From positions 372,001-436,000 of the forward strand of contig NZ_JACGWT010000002.1 in the NCBI RefSeq assembly GCF_014137855.1: a DNA stretch of 64,000 bases, written 5' to 3'. The notes beneath the pieces were generated by a model, which saw only the letters and a list, made by a program, of their open reading frames with translations, was not told the origin of the DNA and made no database searches. The stretch is from Microlunatus kandeliicorticis. Its GTDB lineage: Bacteria; Actinomycetota; Actinomycetes; Propionibacteriales; Propionibacteriaceae. The position numbers and the translations under genes were made by a program. Of this stretch, positions 34,837 through 43,853 are shown one piece after another (within the stretch, counting starts at the first letter, position 1; every line of letters starts with the position of its first letter).

Positions 34837-36228
34837 TCAGGACGCGGTGCCGGCCAGCTCGGTCGCGGTGATCACCACGGCCGCCGCCGACCAACCGAGC
34901 GGGGCGACCGAGGCGGGCTGCCCGTTCCACAGCACCTTCTCCGGGATCGCGCCCTGTGCGGTGCGGTGGGCGTCGATCCAGCGGAGCAGCCGGACCGCCT
35001 CGGCCCGGTCGCCGAGCGCGGCCGCGGTCATCGCCTCGGTGGCGGTGGTGGGCGTCCAGCTGATCCCGTCGGACTTCCAGCCGCCGCCGGGGGCCAGCCC
35101 GCCGGACGGCCGGGCCATCGTGGCCAGAGAGGTGCGCCAGGCCGGGAGGACCGGCCCGGGCCCCGCCGTCGCCGGGGCGAAAGGGGGGAGCAGGAAGGCC
35201 AGACCCAGGTCGGCGGTGCCGGCCGGGTCACCGAGGTGGCGTCCGAACCCGGGCGTCGCGGTGCCGACCAGCCGGGCACGGAAGGCCACCGCCCGTGCGG
35301 TCAGCCGAGCAGCGGTGGCGTGGTCACCGAGCCGGTTCCAGCAGGCGGCGGCGGAGGTCAGCCCGGCCAGCAGCACCGCGGAGGTGGCCAGCGTCGGCCG
35401 GTGCTCGTCCACCTCCCAGTAGTCGGACGACACCGGGAAGCCCGGGCCGGCCGTCCGGGCCAGCAACAGCGACGTCGACCGGGTCAGCAGGGCGCGGCGC
35501 TGGTCGAGCAACGCACGGGCCGCCGGCCCCGGCAGGGTGGTCGCGGTCTGGTCGAGCGCCCAGGCCGCCCAGCCGGTGCCGTCGAGCTGGGCCCGCCGCG
35601 CGTCCGGGGTGGTCGAGCGGTCGGGCAAGTAGCGGGCCTGGAACGACCCGTCGGAGCCCTGGACGTGCTCGAGGTAGGCGAGGGTGCTCAGCGCCTCGGC
35701 GGGGTGGCCGGTCCGGGCCAGCGCCACCGCCACGAACGCGGAGTCGCGCGGCCAGACGTAGGCCCACGGTCCGTCCCACCCGGCGGTGGCCGCCCGGTGA
35801 CCGGCGCTCAGCAGGTCGAGGTCGAGCAGCGCGTCGCTGATCATGGTGCTGGCCCCGAGCTCGGGCACCCGCGGCACCGTCCCGGTCGCCAGCCAGGCCC
35901 GCTGCGCGGCGACCAGCGCGGGAGCGTCGGGGGCGTCGGCCAGCACCCGGGTGCCCGGGACCAGCCGGTCGTTCTCGCTGACCGGCTGCACCCGCCCACC
36001 GGCACCGACGGCGATCCCCTGCTGGAGCAGCGGGACGACCGCCCGCCCGGCTCCCGGTCGGGCGGCGACGCCGACCAGCACCAGCAGCACCAGCCCGATC
36101 ACCGCCAGCAGCCGCGCCTCGCAGGCCACGGCGTGCCGACGACCGTGCCCGGGCAGCACCGCCACCGCACCACCGAGGGCGGCGGGCGGTGCGTCGGCGA
36201 CAGGGATCGCCGGGGCCAGCACGGTCAC
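34837..36228 (-). CDS. Membrane-anchored GH15-like (alpha/alpha)6-barrel hydrolase
   Basis: A 463-residue protein. One membrane helix near 38-58 (ARLLAVIGLVLLVLVGVAA) is followed by an extracellular domain resembling GH15 glucoamylases: GPWAYVWPRDSAFVAVALARTGHPAEA with the WPRD motif, GSDGSFQARYLPD, TGWAAWALDQ, SSDYWEVDEHRPTLATSA and GAIPEKVLWNGQPASVAPLGWSAAAVV. It probably trims an exported alpha-glucan. GTG 36228 lies behind GAGAGTGAG. It is monocistronic, convergent with the alcohol dehydrogenase operon. Confidence 0.75.
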   Translation of the reverse strand: MTVLAPAIPVADAPPAALGGAVAVLPGHGRRHAVACEARLLAVIGLVLLVLVGVAARPGAGRAVVPLLQQGIAVGAGGRVQPVSENDRLVPGTRVLADAPDAPALVAAQRAWLATGTVPRVPELGASTMISDALLDLDLLSAGHRAATAGWDGPWAYVWPRDSAFVAVALARTGHPAEALSTLAYLEHVQGSDGSFQARYLPDRSTTPDARRAQLDGTGWAAWALDQTATTLPGPAARALLDQRRALLTRSTSLLLARTAGPGFPVSSDYWEVDEHRPTLATSAVLLAGLTSAAACWNRLGDHATAARLTARAVAFRARLVGTATPGFGRHLGDPAGTADLGLAFLLPPFAPATAGPGPVLPAWRTSLATMARPSGGLAPGGGWKSDGISWTPTTATEAMTAAALGDRAEAVRLLRWIDAHRTAQGAIPEKVLWNGQPASVAPLGWSAAAVVITATELAGTAS

Positions 36229-36289
36229 GGGCTCACTCTCCCGACCGCAGGGTCAGGGTGCAAGCCCCGACGGGACCGCGGGCGGGCCC

Positions 36290-38788
36290 TCACTCGTCGG
36301 CGAGCGCCTCCACCGGGGTGGCCCGGGCCGCGCGGCGGGCCGGGAGCGCCGAGGCGAGCGCGCCGGCCAGCACCGCGACCGCGACCACGGTGAGCGTCCG
36401 GGTGGCCGACATCGCGAACTCGGCTGAGCCCAGGCCGGACTGCCGGGTGATCGCCAGGGTCCCCAGCCAGCCGAACCCGGTGCCGACCGCGACCCCGACC
36501 AGCGCGGCCACCAGGGCGAGCAGGACGGCCTCGACCACCAGCATGGCCCGGAGCTGACGACGGTGCAGCCCGAGTGCCCGGAGCAGGGCCGACTCCCGGG
36601 TCCGTTCGAGCACGGACAGCCCGAGCGTGTTGCCCACCCCGATCAGGGCGATCAGCACCGCCACCCCGAGCAGCGCGGTGGCGATCGAGACCAGCACCCC
36701 GAGCAGCGTGGTGTACGAGGCCGTCTCGGCGAGCGACCCGCCCGCCGACAGTCCGGTGCCGGCCGCGGTCAGCCCGCGGACCGCCGCGGCCACGCCGGGG
36801 CTGGCGTCGATGTCCGGCACCGACGCCCAGACCGCAGCGGTGCCCGACCGGGTGGCCAGCGCCGGATCGAGCCGGAGCAGCGTCGCCCGGGTCACCACCA
36901 GGGTGTTGTCGTCACCCAGGTTGCTCGAGCGCACCGGCAGGGTGGTCGAGCGGTCGCCGATGCGGACGGTGATCCGGTCGCCCACGTCCCAGCCGTTGGC
37001 GCGGAGGGTGAAACGGGTGGCCAACACCGCGCTGTCGCTCAGGTCACCCAGACCCGAGCGGGTGGCCGGCGCGGCGTCCGCGCCGGGTCCCTCGACCAGC
37101 ATGGTGGTCCGCTCGGACTTCGGCGCGCCCGCTCGGCCGACGGTGGCCGGGGCGGCGGCCACCGGGACCGCGACCCGGACGCCGGGCACGGCCCGCAGTG
37201 CGGCCAGCGTCCGGTCCGGCACCACCGCGCCCGGTTCGAGCGCGGTCACGGTGAGGTCGACCGGATAGCGGGCGTTGAGCTGGGCGATCACCGTCTGCCG
37301 GACGCTGCTCGACCCCACCTGGAGGGTGACGATCATGCCGACGGCCAGCATCAGCGCGGTGCAGGTGACCGCGGCCCGACCCGGATTGCGGAGGGCGTTG
37401 GCGGTGGCCAACCGGCCCACCGGTCCGAGCAGTCCGGCGACCTGGCCGACCAGCCGGATCAGTGGCGGCAGCAGCGTCCGGGCGAGCAGCAGGACGGCGA
37501 CGGCGAGCAGCAGTGATCCGCCGACGGCCAGCAGCAGCGACTGCCCGTCGGTGGTGAGGCCGAGGGTGACCAGCCCGGCCCCGACCACGGCCAGGGCGGT
37601 GGCGAGCGCCACCCGCACCCGCCCGCTGCGGGCCACGGCGGCTTCGTCGGCCACCGGACGGAGCGCTTCGAGCGGACTGACCGCGAGCGCGGCGCGGGTC
37701 GGCACCGCGGCCGCCAGCACGGTGACCACCAGACCGCCCGCGGCGCAGCCGAGCACCGTCGGCCACGGGACCGCCAGACCGGCGGACAGCGAGCCGGTGA
37801 TCGCGGTGGCCGCGGCTCCGGCGGCCAGCGACAGGCCGACGCCGAGCAACGCGCCGACGGCGCCCACCACCGTCGCCTCGACCAGCAGGCTGCGGCGCAC
37901 CGTGCCCGCGTCGGCGCCGACCACCCGGAGCAGACCGATCTGACGACGCCGTTGCACCACCAGGATGGCGAAGGTGTTGACGATGATCATCGCCCCGACC
38001 AGCAGGGCGATCGCCCCGAAGACGAGCGCGATGATCCGGAACACGTCGACCCCGTGCCCGAGGCTGCGGACGGTGTCGGCCCGGACGGCGGCCGCGGTCT
38101 GCACCTCGACGTCGGACCCGAGCGTGCGCTGGACCGTGGCGGCGACCGTGGCGGGGTCGGTCCCGCCCCGTGCGGCCACCAGGTAGGAGAAGGCCGGGTC
38201 GCCGGCGAACAGCGCGGGCGCCGCGAACCCGCTGTCGCGCAGCCCGCCGAGCAGCGAGCGGCCGGCGTCGACGGTGCCGACAACGGTGACGTCGCGGGTC
38301 CGTGCGCCGCCGCCGATCCCGGACAGGGTGAGGCTGCTGCCCAGCCCGAGCCGGGTCCGGGAGGCGGTGTCCACGGCGAGCGCGACCTCGTCCGGCCCGG
38401 TCGGCCAGCGCCCGCTGACCAGCCGTCCGGGGGCGAAGCGCGGGTCGTCCGCGGCCGAGGTCAGGTCGAGCGAGCCGGACGGCGCGGTGGTGCCGGTCCC
38501 GATCCGGAAGTCGGCCGACGCGCGGTACCGCGGCGCGACCGCGTCCACGCCCGGGGTGCTGCGCAGGGTGGCCAGCACCTGGGCGGTGGGCCGGATCTCG
38601 CCGTTCGGCTGGACGACCACGTCGGCCTGTCCGAGCGCGGCGGTCGCGGCCCGGCCGAGGGCCTGGCTCTCGGTGGCCAGGAAGACGCTCGAGCCGCCGA
38701 GGAACCCGACGCTGATCATCACCGCGAGCAGCACGGCGACGACCCGGCCCGGGTGCCGGCGGAGCTCGGCCAGCGCGAGCCTGATCAT
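36290..38788 (-). CDS. FtsX-like ABC exporter permease (MacB type, two-domain)
   Basis: An 832-residue permease made of two FtsX-like units. An N-terminal helix (VVAVLLAVMISVGFLGG) precedes a periplasmic-type domain of about 220 residues, then three helices with the FtsX motif VVQRRRQIGLLRVVGADAG; the second unit ends with SVLERTRESALLRALGLHRRQ and ARRAARATPVEALADE. Such proteins move lipoproteins or peptides out of the membrane. The ATG overlaps the ATPase stop (ATGA). The frame stays open upstream through the ATPase gene, but homology fixes this start. Confidence 0.92.
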   Translation of the reverse strand: MIRLALAELRRHPGRVVAVLLAVMISVGFLGGSSVFLATESQALGRAATAALGQADVVVQPNGEIRPTAQVLATLRSTPGVDAVAPRYRASADFRIGTGTTAPSGSLDLTSAADDPRFAPGRLVSGRWPTGPDEVALAVDTASRTRLGLGSSLTLSGIGGGARTRDVTVVGTVDAGRSLLGGLRDSGFAAPALFAGDPAFSYLVAARGGTDPATVAATVQRTLGSDVEVQTAAAVRADTVRSLGHGVDVFRIIALVFGAIALLVGAMIIVNTFAILVVQRRRQIGLLRVVGADAGTVRRSLLVEATVVGAVGALLGVGLSLAAGAAATAITGSLSAGLAVPWPTVLGCAAGGLVVTVLAAAVPTRAALAVSPLEALRPVADEAAVARSGRVRVALATALAVVGAGLVTLGLTTDGQSLLLAVGGSLLLAVAVLLLARTLLPPLIRLVGQVAGLLGPVGRLATANALRNPGRAAVTCTALMLAVGMIVTLQVGSSSVRQTVIAQLNARYPVDLTVTALEPGAVVPDRTLAALRAVPGVRVAVPVAAAPATVGRAGAPKSERTTMLVEGPGADAAPATRSGLGDLSDSAVLATRFTLRANGWDVGDRITVRIGDRSTTLPVRSSNLGDDNTLVVTRATLLRLDPALATRSGTAAVWASVPDIDASPGVAAAVRGLTAAGTGLSAGGSLAETASYTTLLGVLVSIATALLGVAVLIALIGVGNTLGLSVLERTRESALLRALGLHRRQLRAMLVVEAVLLALVAALVGVAVGTGFGWLGTLAITRQSGLGSAEFAMSATRTLTVVAVAVLAGALASALPARRAARATPVEALADE

Positions 38789-39537
38789 GCGGTCACCGGC
38801 TCGTGCTCGCGGAGCGCGTCCAGGACGTCGTCGGTGGTGGGTCGGTCGAGGTCGCGGACCACCGCGCCGTCGGCCAGCACCAGCACCCGGTCGGCGTAGC
38901 CGGCGGCGATCGGGTCGTGGGTCACCATCACCACGGTCTGCCCCGACTCCTGCGCGCAGGTGCGCAGGAACGAGAGCAGCTGGGCCGCGGTCCGCGAGTC
39001 GAGCGCACCGGTGGGCTCGTCGGCGAAGACGGCCTCGGGCCGTCCGATCAGCGCGCGGGCGATGGCCACCCGCTGCTGCTGCCCGCCGGACAGCTCGGAC
39101 GGCCGGTGTCGCAGTCGGTCGGTCAGTCCGAGCGAGGTCACCACGGCGTCGAACCAGTCGCGGTCGATCGTCCGTCCGGCCAGGTCGGCGGGGAGCGCGA
39201 TGTTCTCGCCGGCGGTCAGGGTGGGCAGCAGGTTGAACGACTGGAAGACGAAGCCGATCCGGTCCCGACGGATCCGGGTCAGCTCGCGGTCCGGACGCCC
39301 GGTCAGCTCCTCGTCGCCGAGGAACACCCGGCCCGAGGACGGCCGGTCCAACCCGGCCAGACAGTGCATCAGACTGGACTTCCCCGAGCCGGACGGCCCC
39401 ACGATCGCGGTGAAGCTGCCGGAGGCGAGGTCGAGGTCGACACCGCGCAACGCGGTCACCTCGGTCCGGCCGCTGCCGTAGGTCTTGATCAACTTCTCGG
39501 CCCGGACGGAGCTCCGGGCGGGGGTGTTCATGATCAC
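38785..39537 (-). CDS. MacB/LolD-type ABC ATPase
   Basis: A 250-residue nucleotide-binding protein: Walker A GPSGSGKSS, Q loop FVFQSFNLLPTLTAGENIALP, signature ELSGGQQQR, Walker B AVFADEPTGALD and H loop VTHDPIA. The FNLLPTL and DEPTGALD wording is typical of the LolD/MacB clade. GTG 39537 has TAACGT eight bases upstream; ATG 39531 is the alternative. It is first of a two-gene operon with the FtsX-like permease. Confidence 0.93.
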   Translation of the reverse strand: MIMNTPARSSVRAEKLIKTYGSGRTEVTALRGVDLDLASGSFTAIVGPSGSGKSSLMHCLAGLDRPSSGRVFLGDEELTGRPDRELTRIRRDRIGFVFQSFNLLPTLTAGENIALPADLAGRTIDRDWFDAVVTSLGLTDRLRHRPSELSGGQQQRVAIARALIGRPEAVFADEPTGALDSRTAAQLLSFLRTCAQESGQTVVMVTHDPIAAGYADRVLVLADGAVVRDLDRPTTDDVLDALREHEPVTA

Positions 39538-39633
39538 GGACGACGACGTTAGGCGGCCGGCCGCGCCCCGGCATCCGCTCGCCGGCCACGCCCGGCTACG
39601 ACCGCGGTCCGATCTTCGCCCACCGGCAGCCCG

Positions 39634-39770
39634 TCGACAGGCTCAGGCCCCGTGATCAGCGTGCCGCATCAGGGCGCCGTGGTGATCATCGTGCGCAGAG
39701 CCCACCCACGGTGCCCGAGCCCCCCACCGTGCCCTGAGCCCCCCACGGTGCCCTGAGCCTGTCGAAGGGC
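39634..39770. repeat. REP-like repeats and 19-bp tandem repeats
   Basis: The gap 39538-39782 holds TCGACAGGCTCAGG at 39634, the full palindromic-core element CCCTGAGCCTGTCGAAGGGC at 39751, and between them three near copies of a 19-bp unit (core CCCACGGTGCCCTGAGCC) at about 39704-39758. The unit's end matches the start of the REP-like element. No gene is seen here. Confidence 0.8.
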
Positions 39771-39782
39771 AGAGGGCCGTGG

Positions 39783-40442
39783 TCAGCGGGGGACGAGCCC
39801 CGTCTCGTAGGCGAACAGCACCAGGCTGACCCGGTCGCGGCACTGCAGCTTGGCCAGCAGCCGGCCGATGTGGGTCTTGACCGTGCCCTCGGCCATGTAG
39901 AGCGTGGCGGCGATCTCGGAGTTGGTCGCGCCGGCCGCGATCTCCTTGAGCACGTCGAGCTCGCGCGGGGTGAGCTGCTCGAGCCGGCGGTCGCGTTCGT
40001 GCTGCTCCTCGCCCGGGAGCGTGGGCAGCACCCGCTGGAGGAGCCGCTTGGTGGCACTCGGCGCGACCACCGCGTCGCCGGCGGCGACGCTGCGGATGGC
40101 CGCGAGCAGGTCGCCGGGGCGGGCGTCCTTGAGCAGGAAGCCGCTGGCTCCCGCCCGGAGCGCAGCGTAGACGTACTCGTCGAGGTCGAAGGTGGTGAGG
40201 ATCAGCACCCGGGTGGGGTTGCCGGCGGCGGTCAGCTGGGCCGTCGCCTCCACCCCGTCGAGGTTCGGCATCCGGATGTCCATCAGCACGACGTCGGCCG
40301 GCTCGCGCTGGAGCTGGCGCACCGCGTCCGCCCCGTCGATCGCCTCGCCGACGACCTCGAGGTCGTCCTCGGCCTCGATCAGCATCCGGAAGCCGCCACG
40401 GACCAGCCCCTGGTCGTCGGCCAGGAACACCCGGATCGTCAT
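39783..40442 (-). CDS. NarL/LuxR-type response regulator
   Basis: A 219-residue regulator: receiver with acidic pair at Asp9-Asp10, phospho-acceptor Asp55 (VVLMDIRMPN), and a LuxR-type HTH (LTPRELDVLKEIAAGATNSEIAATLYMAEGTVKTHIGRLLAKLQ). A 20-residue linker region LPTLPGEEQHERDRR is longer than usual. The ATG overlaps the kinase stop (ATGA). Targets are unknown; the adjacent ABC exporter is a candidate, since NarL-type pairs next to MacB-like exporters are common. Confidence 0.92.
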   Translation of the reverse strand: MTIRVFLADDQGLVRGGFRMLIEAEDDLEVVGEAIDGADAVRQLQREPADVVLMDIRMPNLDGVEATAQLTAAGNPTRVLILTTFDLDEYVYAALRAGASGFLLKDARPGDLLAAIRSVAAGDAVVAPSATKRLLQRVLPTLPGEEQHERDRRLEQLTPRELDVLKEIAAGATNSEIAATLYMAEGTVKTHIGRLLAKLQCRDRVSLVLFAYETGLVPR

Positions 40443-41719
40443 GCCACACGTCCTCTCTGCGGGATCGGAACGGGCTGCTGCCCGGTCCGGAGCGGGACCG
40501 AGGCCCGCACCAGGAAACCTCCGCCGGGAGCGGGCCCGGCCTGCACCGTGCCGCCGTGCAGCCCGGCGCGCTCGCGCATCCCCTGGACGCCGTGGCCCTG
40601 GCCGTCGCTCGGGGCGGCGGCGCCGCGCCCGTCGTCACGGACCTCGACCACCAGCCGGTCCGGCAGGGCGGTCAGGGTCACCGTGGCGTGGGCTTGCGGC
40701 CCGGCGTGCTTGAGCACGTTGGTCAACGACTCCTGGACGATCCGGTAGACCGTCAGCCCGACCGCGGTCGGCAGCGGCGGGACCGTGCCGCGCACCTCGT
40801 ACCGCGCGCGGTCGGTGGTCTTGCGGACCAGCTCGGGCAGGTCCCCGACGCCGGGGGCGGGCCGGTAGTCCTCGGCGGCGGCGCCGTCGACCGTCCGGCC
40901 GACCGGGTCGAGCATCTCGCCGCGGCGCAGCAGCCCGACCATCTGCCGCATCTCGGCCAGCGCCTCCCGGCTGGTCTCGGCGATGGTCTCGAGCACCTCG
41001 GGGGCGCGCTCGGGCTTGCGGGCGGCGATCGCCTTGCCGCCCTCGGCCTGCACCACGATCACCGAGAGCGAGTGGGCGACGATGTCGTGCAGCTCGCGGG
41101 CGATCCGGTTGCGCTCGTCGACGGTCGCCGCGCGCGAGCGCTGGATCTGTTCGGCGGCCAGCAGGCGCTGCTGCTCGGCCTGTGCCTCGCGCCGGTAGGC
41201 CAGCTGCTGCAGGCTCTCCTGGCGGCGGCGTCCGACCAGGTAGGGACCACCGACCAGACCGAGACAGGCGAGGCCGGTGACGGAGCCGATCAGCCAGGCG
41301 TGCGGGCCGGCGTCGTAGGTGTTCCAGTACCAGCGGATCGGGGCGATCACCGAGCCGACCACGGCGGCGGCCAGCCCCCAGCGGGCCAGCCGTTGACCCG
41401 ACCAGCGGGCCAGCGAGTAGACCATCACCGGGACCAGCAGGATCGCGGTGAACGGCTGGTCGGTGACCAGCACCAGCCCGAGCGCGGAGGCCACCGCGAG
41501 GACGAGCGCGACCGCGGGCAGCCGGCGGCGGAGGGCCACCGCCCCGCACAGGCCGAGGCTGCCGGCCATCACCCAGGGGTTGCTGGAGGTGTAGGGGGCC
41601 GCGCAGATCAGCGCGGCCAGGAACGCCAGGCCGGCGTCGACCAGGGCCCGGCGGTCGCGGATCTCGAACCACGAGCGGCGCCGGTGCGCCGCCGGCGCCT
41701 CGGGCAGCACTCTGGACAT
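40439..41719 (-). CDS. NarL-partner sensor histidine kinase
   Basis: A 426-residue HisKA_3-type kinase. Four to five membrane helices fill residues about 28-170, then a coiled coil, the dimerisation box ERNRIARELHDIVAHSLS with His211, and an ATPase domain with ESLTNVLKHAG and GQGHGVQGMRERAGLHGG. There is no separate extracellular sensor domain, so it may sense membrane state. ATG 41719 has TAGATT eight bases before it. It forms an operon with the response regulator that overlaps it. Confidence 0.92.
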   Translation of the reverse strand: MSRVLPEAPAAHRRRSWFEIRDRRALVDAGLAFLAALICAAPYTSSNPWVMAGSLGLCGAVALRRRLPAVALVLAVASALGLVLVTDQPFTAILLVPVMVYSLARWSGQRLARWGLAAAVVGSVIAPIRWYWNTYDAGPHAWLIGSVTGLACLGLVGGPYLVGRRRQESLQQLAYRREAQAEQQRLLAAEQIQRSRAATVDERNRIARELHDIVAHSLSVIVVQAEGGKAIAARKPERAPEVLETIAETSREALAEMRQMVGLLRRGEMLDPVGRTVDGAAAEDYRPAPGVGDLPELVRKTTDRARYEVRGTVPPLPTAVGLTVYRIVQESLTNVLKHAGPQAHATVTLTALPDRLVVEVRDDGRGAAAPSDGQGHGVQGMRERAGLHGGTVQAGPAPGGGFLVRASVPLRTGQQPVPIPQRGRVA

Positions 41720-41841
41720 CGCTCGCCAATCTAACCGGCGGGACGCCGTCGACCATCCGGCCACGGTCTCGGCCGGGTTGCGACCACGGTCGTGCTTGCG
41801 GCGTCGGGCCGGCTGCCCGGACCCGCGGCTAGGCTGCCGGG

Positions 41842-41988
41842 ATGAACAAGGTGCGGGTCCTGCTGCTGGCTGCGGTGATCGGCGGGAGTGCTGCGGTGTG
41901 GTTCCGCCGGCGGCAGCAGCGCGCCGCCGCCGAGGCCGACCTGTGGGCCGAGGCCACCGACTACGTCACCCCCACCCGGGACGCCTGA
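41842..41988 (+). CDS. DLW-39 family small protein
   Basis: A 48-residue peptide: hydrophobic N-terminal helix (VRVLLLAAVIGGSAAVWF), a basic stretch (RRRQQR) and the acidic end AEADLWAEATDYVTPTRDA. The DLWAEATD motif is the signature of the actinobacterial DLW-39 family, whose function is unknown. It has a perfect leaderless start: TAGGCT, six bases, ATG. It is divergent from the kinase gene and convergent with the CHAP gene, with a terminator in between. Confidence 0.88.
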   Translation: MNKVRVLLLAAVIGGSAAVWFRRRQQRAAAEADLWAEATDYVTPTRDA

Positions 41989-42023
41989 ACCCCGTCCTGA
42001 GGGGCGCGCCCGGCGCAGCGACG

Positions 42024-42058
42024 CGGCACCGCCCGCGCGGGTCGCGCGGACGGTGCCG
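42024..42058. terminator. Hairpin between DLW-39 and CHAP genes
   Basis: CGGCACCG and CGGTGCCG form an 8-bp stem around a G/C-rich loop that can pair further inside. It lies between two convergent genes and probably works in both directions. Confidence 0.6.
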
Positions 42059-42082
42059 AGGTGTGTCGGTCGGGCGGTTCGC

Positions 42083-43609
42083 TCAGGCGGCGTCCTTGAT
42101 GTGCAGGAAGCGGGCCGAGGTGAAGGCCGACGATGTGCTGGCGATGAACCGGTACGAGGCGTGGCCGCTCCAGCTGTCCTCGCTGATCCAGACGCCAGTG
42201 CTGGTCACCTGCTCGACGTAGACCACGTGGCCGCTCGAGCCGCCGCCCGGGGTGTTCCGGCCCCACTGCATGACCGCGCCGACGGCGGGGGTGGTGTTGA
42301 CCGCGAAGCCCTTCTTCTTGGCGCCGGCCCGCCACTGCCAGGCCGAACCGCCGGGGTAGCCCCACGGCGGGTTCTTCACGCCGGCCAGGGTCAGTCGGTA
42401 GGCGACGTAGTTGGTGCAGTTGTGGCCGGCGTACATCCGCCAGTAGCTGATCGCCGGGTTGTAGCCGGTGTAGCTGATGCAGTCGAAGCTGGTCGACCAG
42501 CAGGCCGCCGGACGGACCGAGCCGCCGAGCCCGAGGGTCGAGCTCCAGCGCGAGGCGCCCAGCGAGAACAGCACCAGGCTGCCGTCGTTCTGCATCACCA
42601 GCCGCGGCACGGCGCCGGTCGACCCCGACTGCCACAGCACGCCGGTGCTGCCGCGGAGGACGACGTTGCCGGTGCTGGTGAGCGCCAGCGAGGGTGCGCT
42701 GCCGGTGGTGTTGCTGTGCCACAGGACGTTGCCCGCGGTGTCGGTCACGGCGAGGTCGCCGTTGCTGCCGACGGTGGCGCTGTAGAGGCCGTTCGGTGAG
42801 GTGAGCACCCGGCCCGCGCCGAGGGTCTGACCCGGGTAGAGCGTCGCGGTGACCGCGACCCCGACGGTGCGCCGCGCGCTGGTGGCGCGGGTGATCGCCG
42901 CGGTGGCGATGCTCCGGGTGCGCAGCGTGAGGCTGGCGGACGAGCGGACCTTGAGCTTGGCCGCGTAGCTGCCGGTGGCGCTGACCTTCGCGGTCGCCGC
43001 GGTGGTCCAGACGCCGTTGCGCAGCCGCTGGACGGTGACGGTGGTGCCGCGGAGGGCGTTCGAGGTGACCCCGGAGACGGTGAGCTTCTGGCCGATCGCC
43101 GGTCGTTTCGGGCTGAGCTTGCTGATGCTGACCGCCTGGGTCGCGGTGACCCGCCCGATCGGGCTCGACGCCGCGGTGACCCCGGAGGTGCCGGCGTACC
43201 GGGCCTGCACCTCGCTGTTGGTCTGCAGCTTGAGGGTGGTCGACCATGCGCCCTTGGTCGTGGTGGTGACGGTCCGGCTCGACCAGCGGGTGGTGCCGAC
43301 GGTGCGCCAGCGCAGGGTGACCGGTGCGGTCGGGACCGCGGTGGTCGGCCCGGTGGTGGGCAGCGCGACCAGGGTGCCGCGGACCGTCGAGCTCTTCCCG
43401 GCCGCGACGGTGGTCGGCAGCTTGAGGGTCACCGAGCCGGTCAGCGGGGTGACCGGGGCCGGGGTGCCGGGCTGGCTGGGGGCGGGCGGGGTGGCGGCGG
43501 GCGGGGTGGTGTCGGCGAAGGCGGGCACTGCGGCGAGCGTGCCGAAGGCCACCGTCGCGGTCAGCGCGGTGGCGAGGGTGGTCGGGAGCAGACGGGACAG
43601 CGGCGGCAC
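42083..43609 (-). CDS. Secreted lectin-CHAP domain cell-wall hydrolase
   Basis: A 508-residue exported protein. Signal peptide about 1-32 (LATALTATVAFGTLAAVPAFA), a Thr/Pro linker, two Ig-like repeats (about 55-245), a bulb-type lectin domain (about 250-365: LYSATVGSNGDLAVTD, VLWHSNTTGSAPSLALTSTGNVVL), and a C-terminal CHAP domain with catalytic Cys in GHNCTNYVAYRL and His in SSGHVVYVEQV. CHAP enzymes cleave peptidoglycan peptides; the lectin part may bind wall sugars. GAACTCC near the ATG (minus: GGAGTTC) is a ribosome site. Confidence 0.9.
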   Translation of the reverse strand: MPPLSRLLPTTLATALTATVAFGTLAAVPAFADTTPPAATPPAPSQPGTPAPVTPLTGSVTLKLPTTVAAGKSSTVRGTLVALPTTGPTTAVPTAPVTLRWRTVGTTRWSSRTVTTTTKGAWSTTLKLQTNSEVQARYAGTSGVTAASSPIGRVTATQAVSISKLSPKRPAIGQKLTVSGVTSNALRGTTVTVQRLRNGVWTTAATAKVSATGSYAAKLKVRSSASLTLRTRSIATAAITRATSARRTVGVAVTATLYPGQTLGAGRVLTSPNGLYSATVGSNGDLAVTDTAGNVLWHSNTTGSAPSLALTSTGNVVLRGSTGVLWQSGSTGAVPRLVMQNDGSLVLFSLGASRWSSTLGLGGSVRPAACWSTSFDCISYTGYNPAISYWRMYAGHNCTNYVAYRLTLAGVKNPPWGYPGGSAWQWRAGAKKKGFAVNTTPAVGAVMQWGRNTPGGGSSGHVVYVEQVTSTGVWISEDSWSGHASYRFIASTSSAFTSARFLHIKDAA

Positions 43610-43663
43610 GGAGAACTCCTGGTCCGGGGTCGGTGATCACATGGCCCACCCCCCGGCGTGCCG

Positions 43664-43680
43664 CACGGGTCGAACCCGTG
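43664..43680 (-). other. Hairpin in the leader of the CHAP gene
   Basis: CACGGG/CCCGTG with a 5-nt loop lies 55 bp before the CHAP start, in a 244-bp divergent gap (43610-43853) rich in GATCA motifs. The leader is long for this genome and may be structured. I could not match it to the ydaO-type c-di-AMP riboswitch found before many actinobacterial wall hydrolases. Confidence 0.35.
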
Positions 43681-43853
43681 ACTGGGCGTCAATCTGCCTG
43701 ACCAGCCGGCTCTCTGTCCAGTGATGATCATGAGAATCTGCCGAGGATTCGCCGAGTGGCCGGCGTGTCGCATGATCACCGGGCTGTCCGTGGTCCTCAT
43801 CCCGATCACGTGGGATCTCGCAGAAACCCGTCGCGTACGCCTAAGATTGTTTC

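Noticed and set aside
36290-39589. A 1099-residue ATPase-permease fusion
   Set aside because: The upstream part is a shadow of the ATPase gene, which is read in another frame; the permease starts at 38788.
43660-43685. tRNA-like T arm (GGTTCGA within a stem)
   Set aside because: The loop and stem cannot be arranged as a real T arm and no other tRNA arms are present; it is a simple hairpin.
43610-43853. c-di-AMP (ydaO) riboswitch upstream of the CHAP hydrolase
   Set aside because: The gene type and leader length fit, but I could not find the conserved ydaO blocks on either strand.
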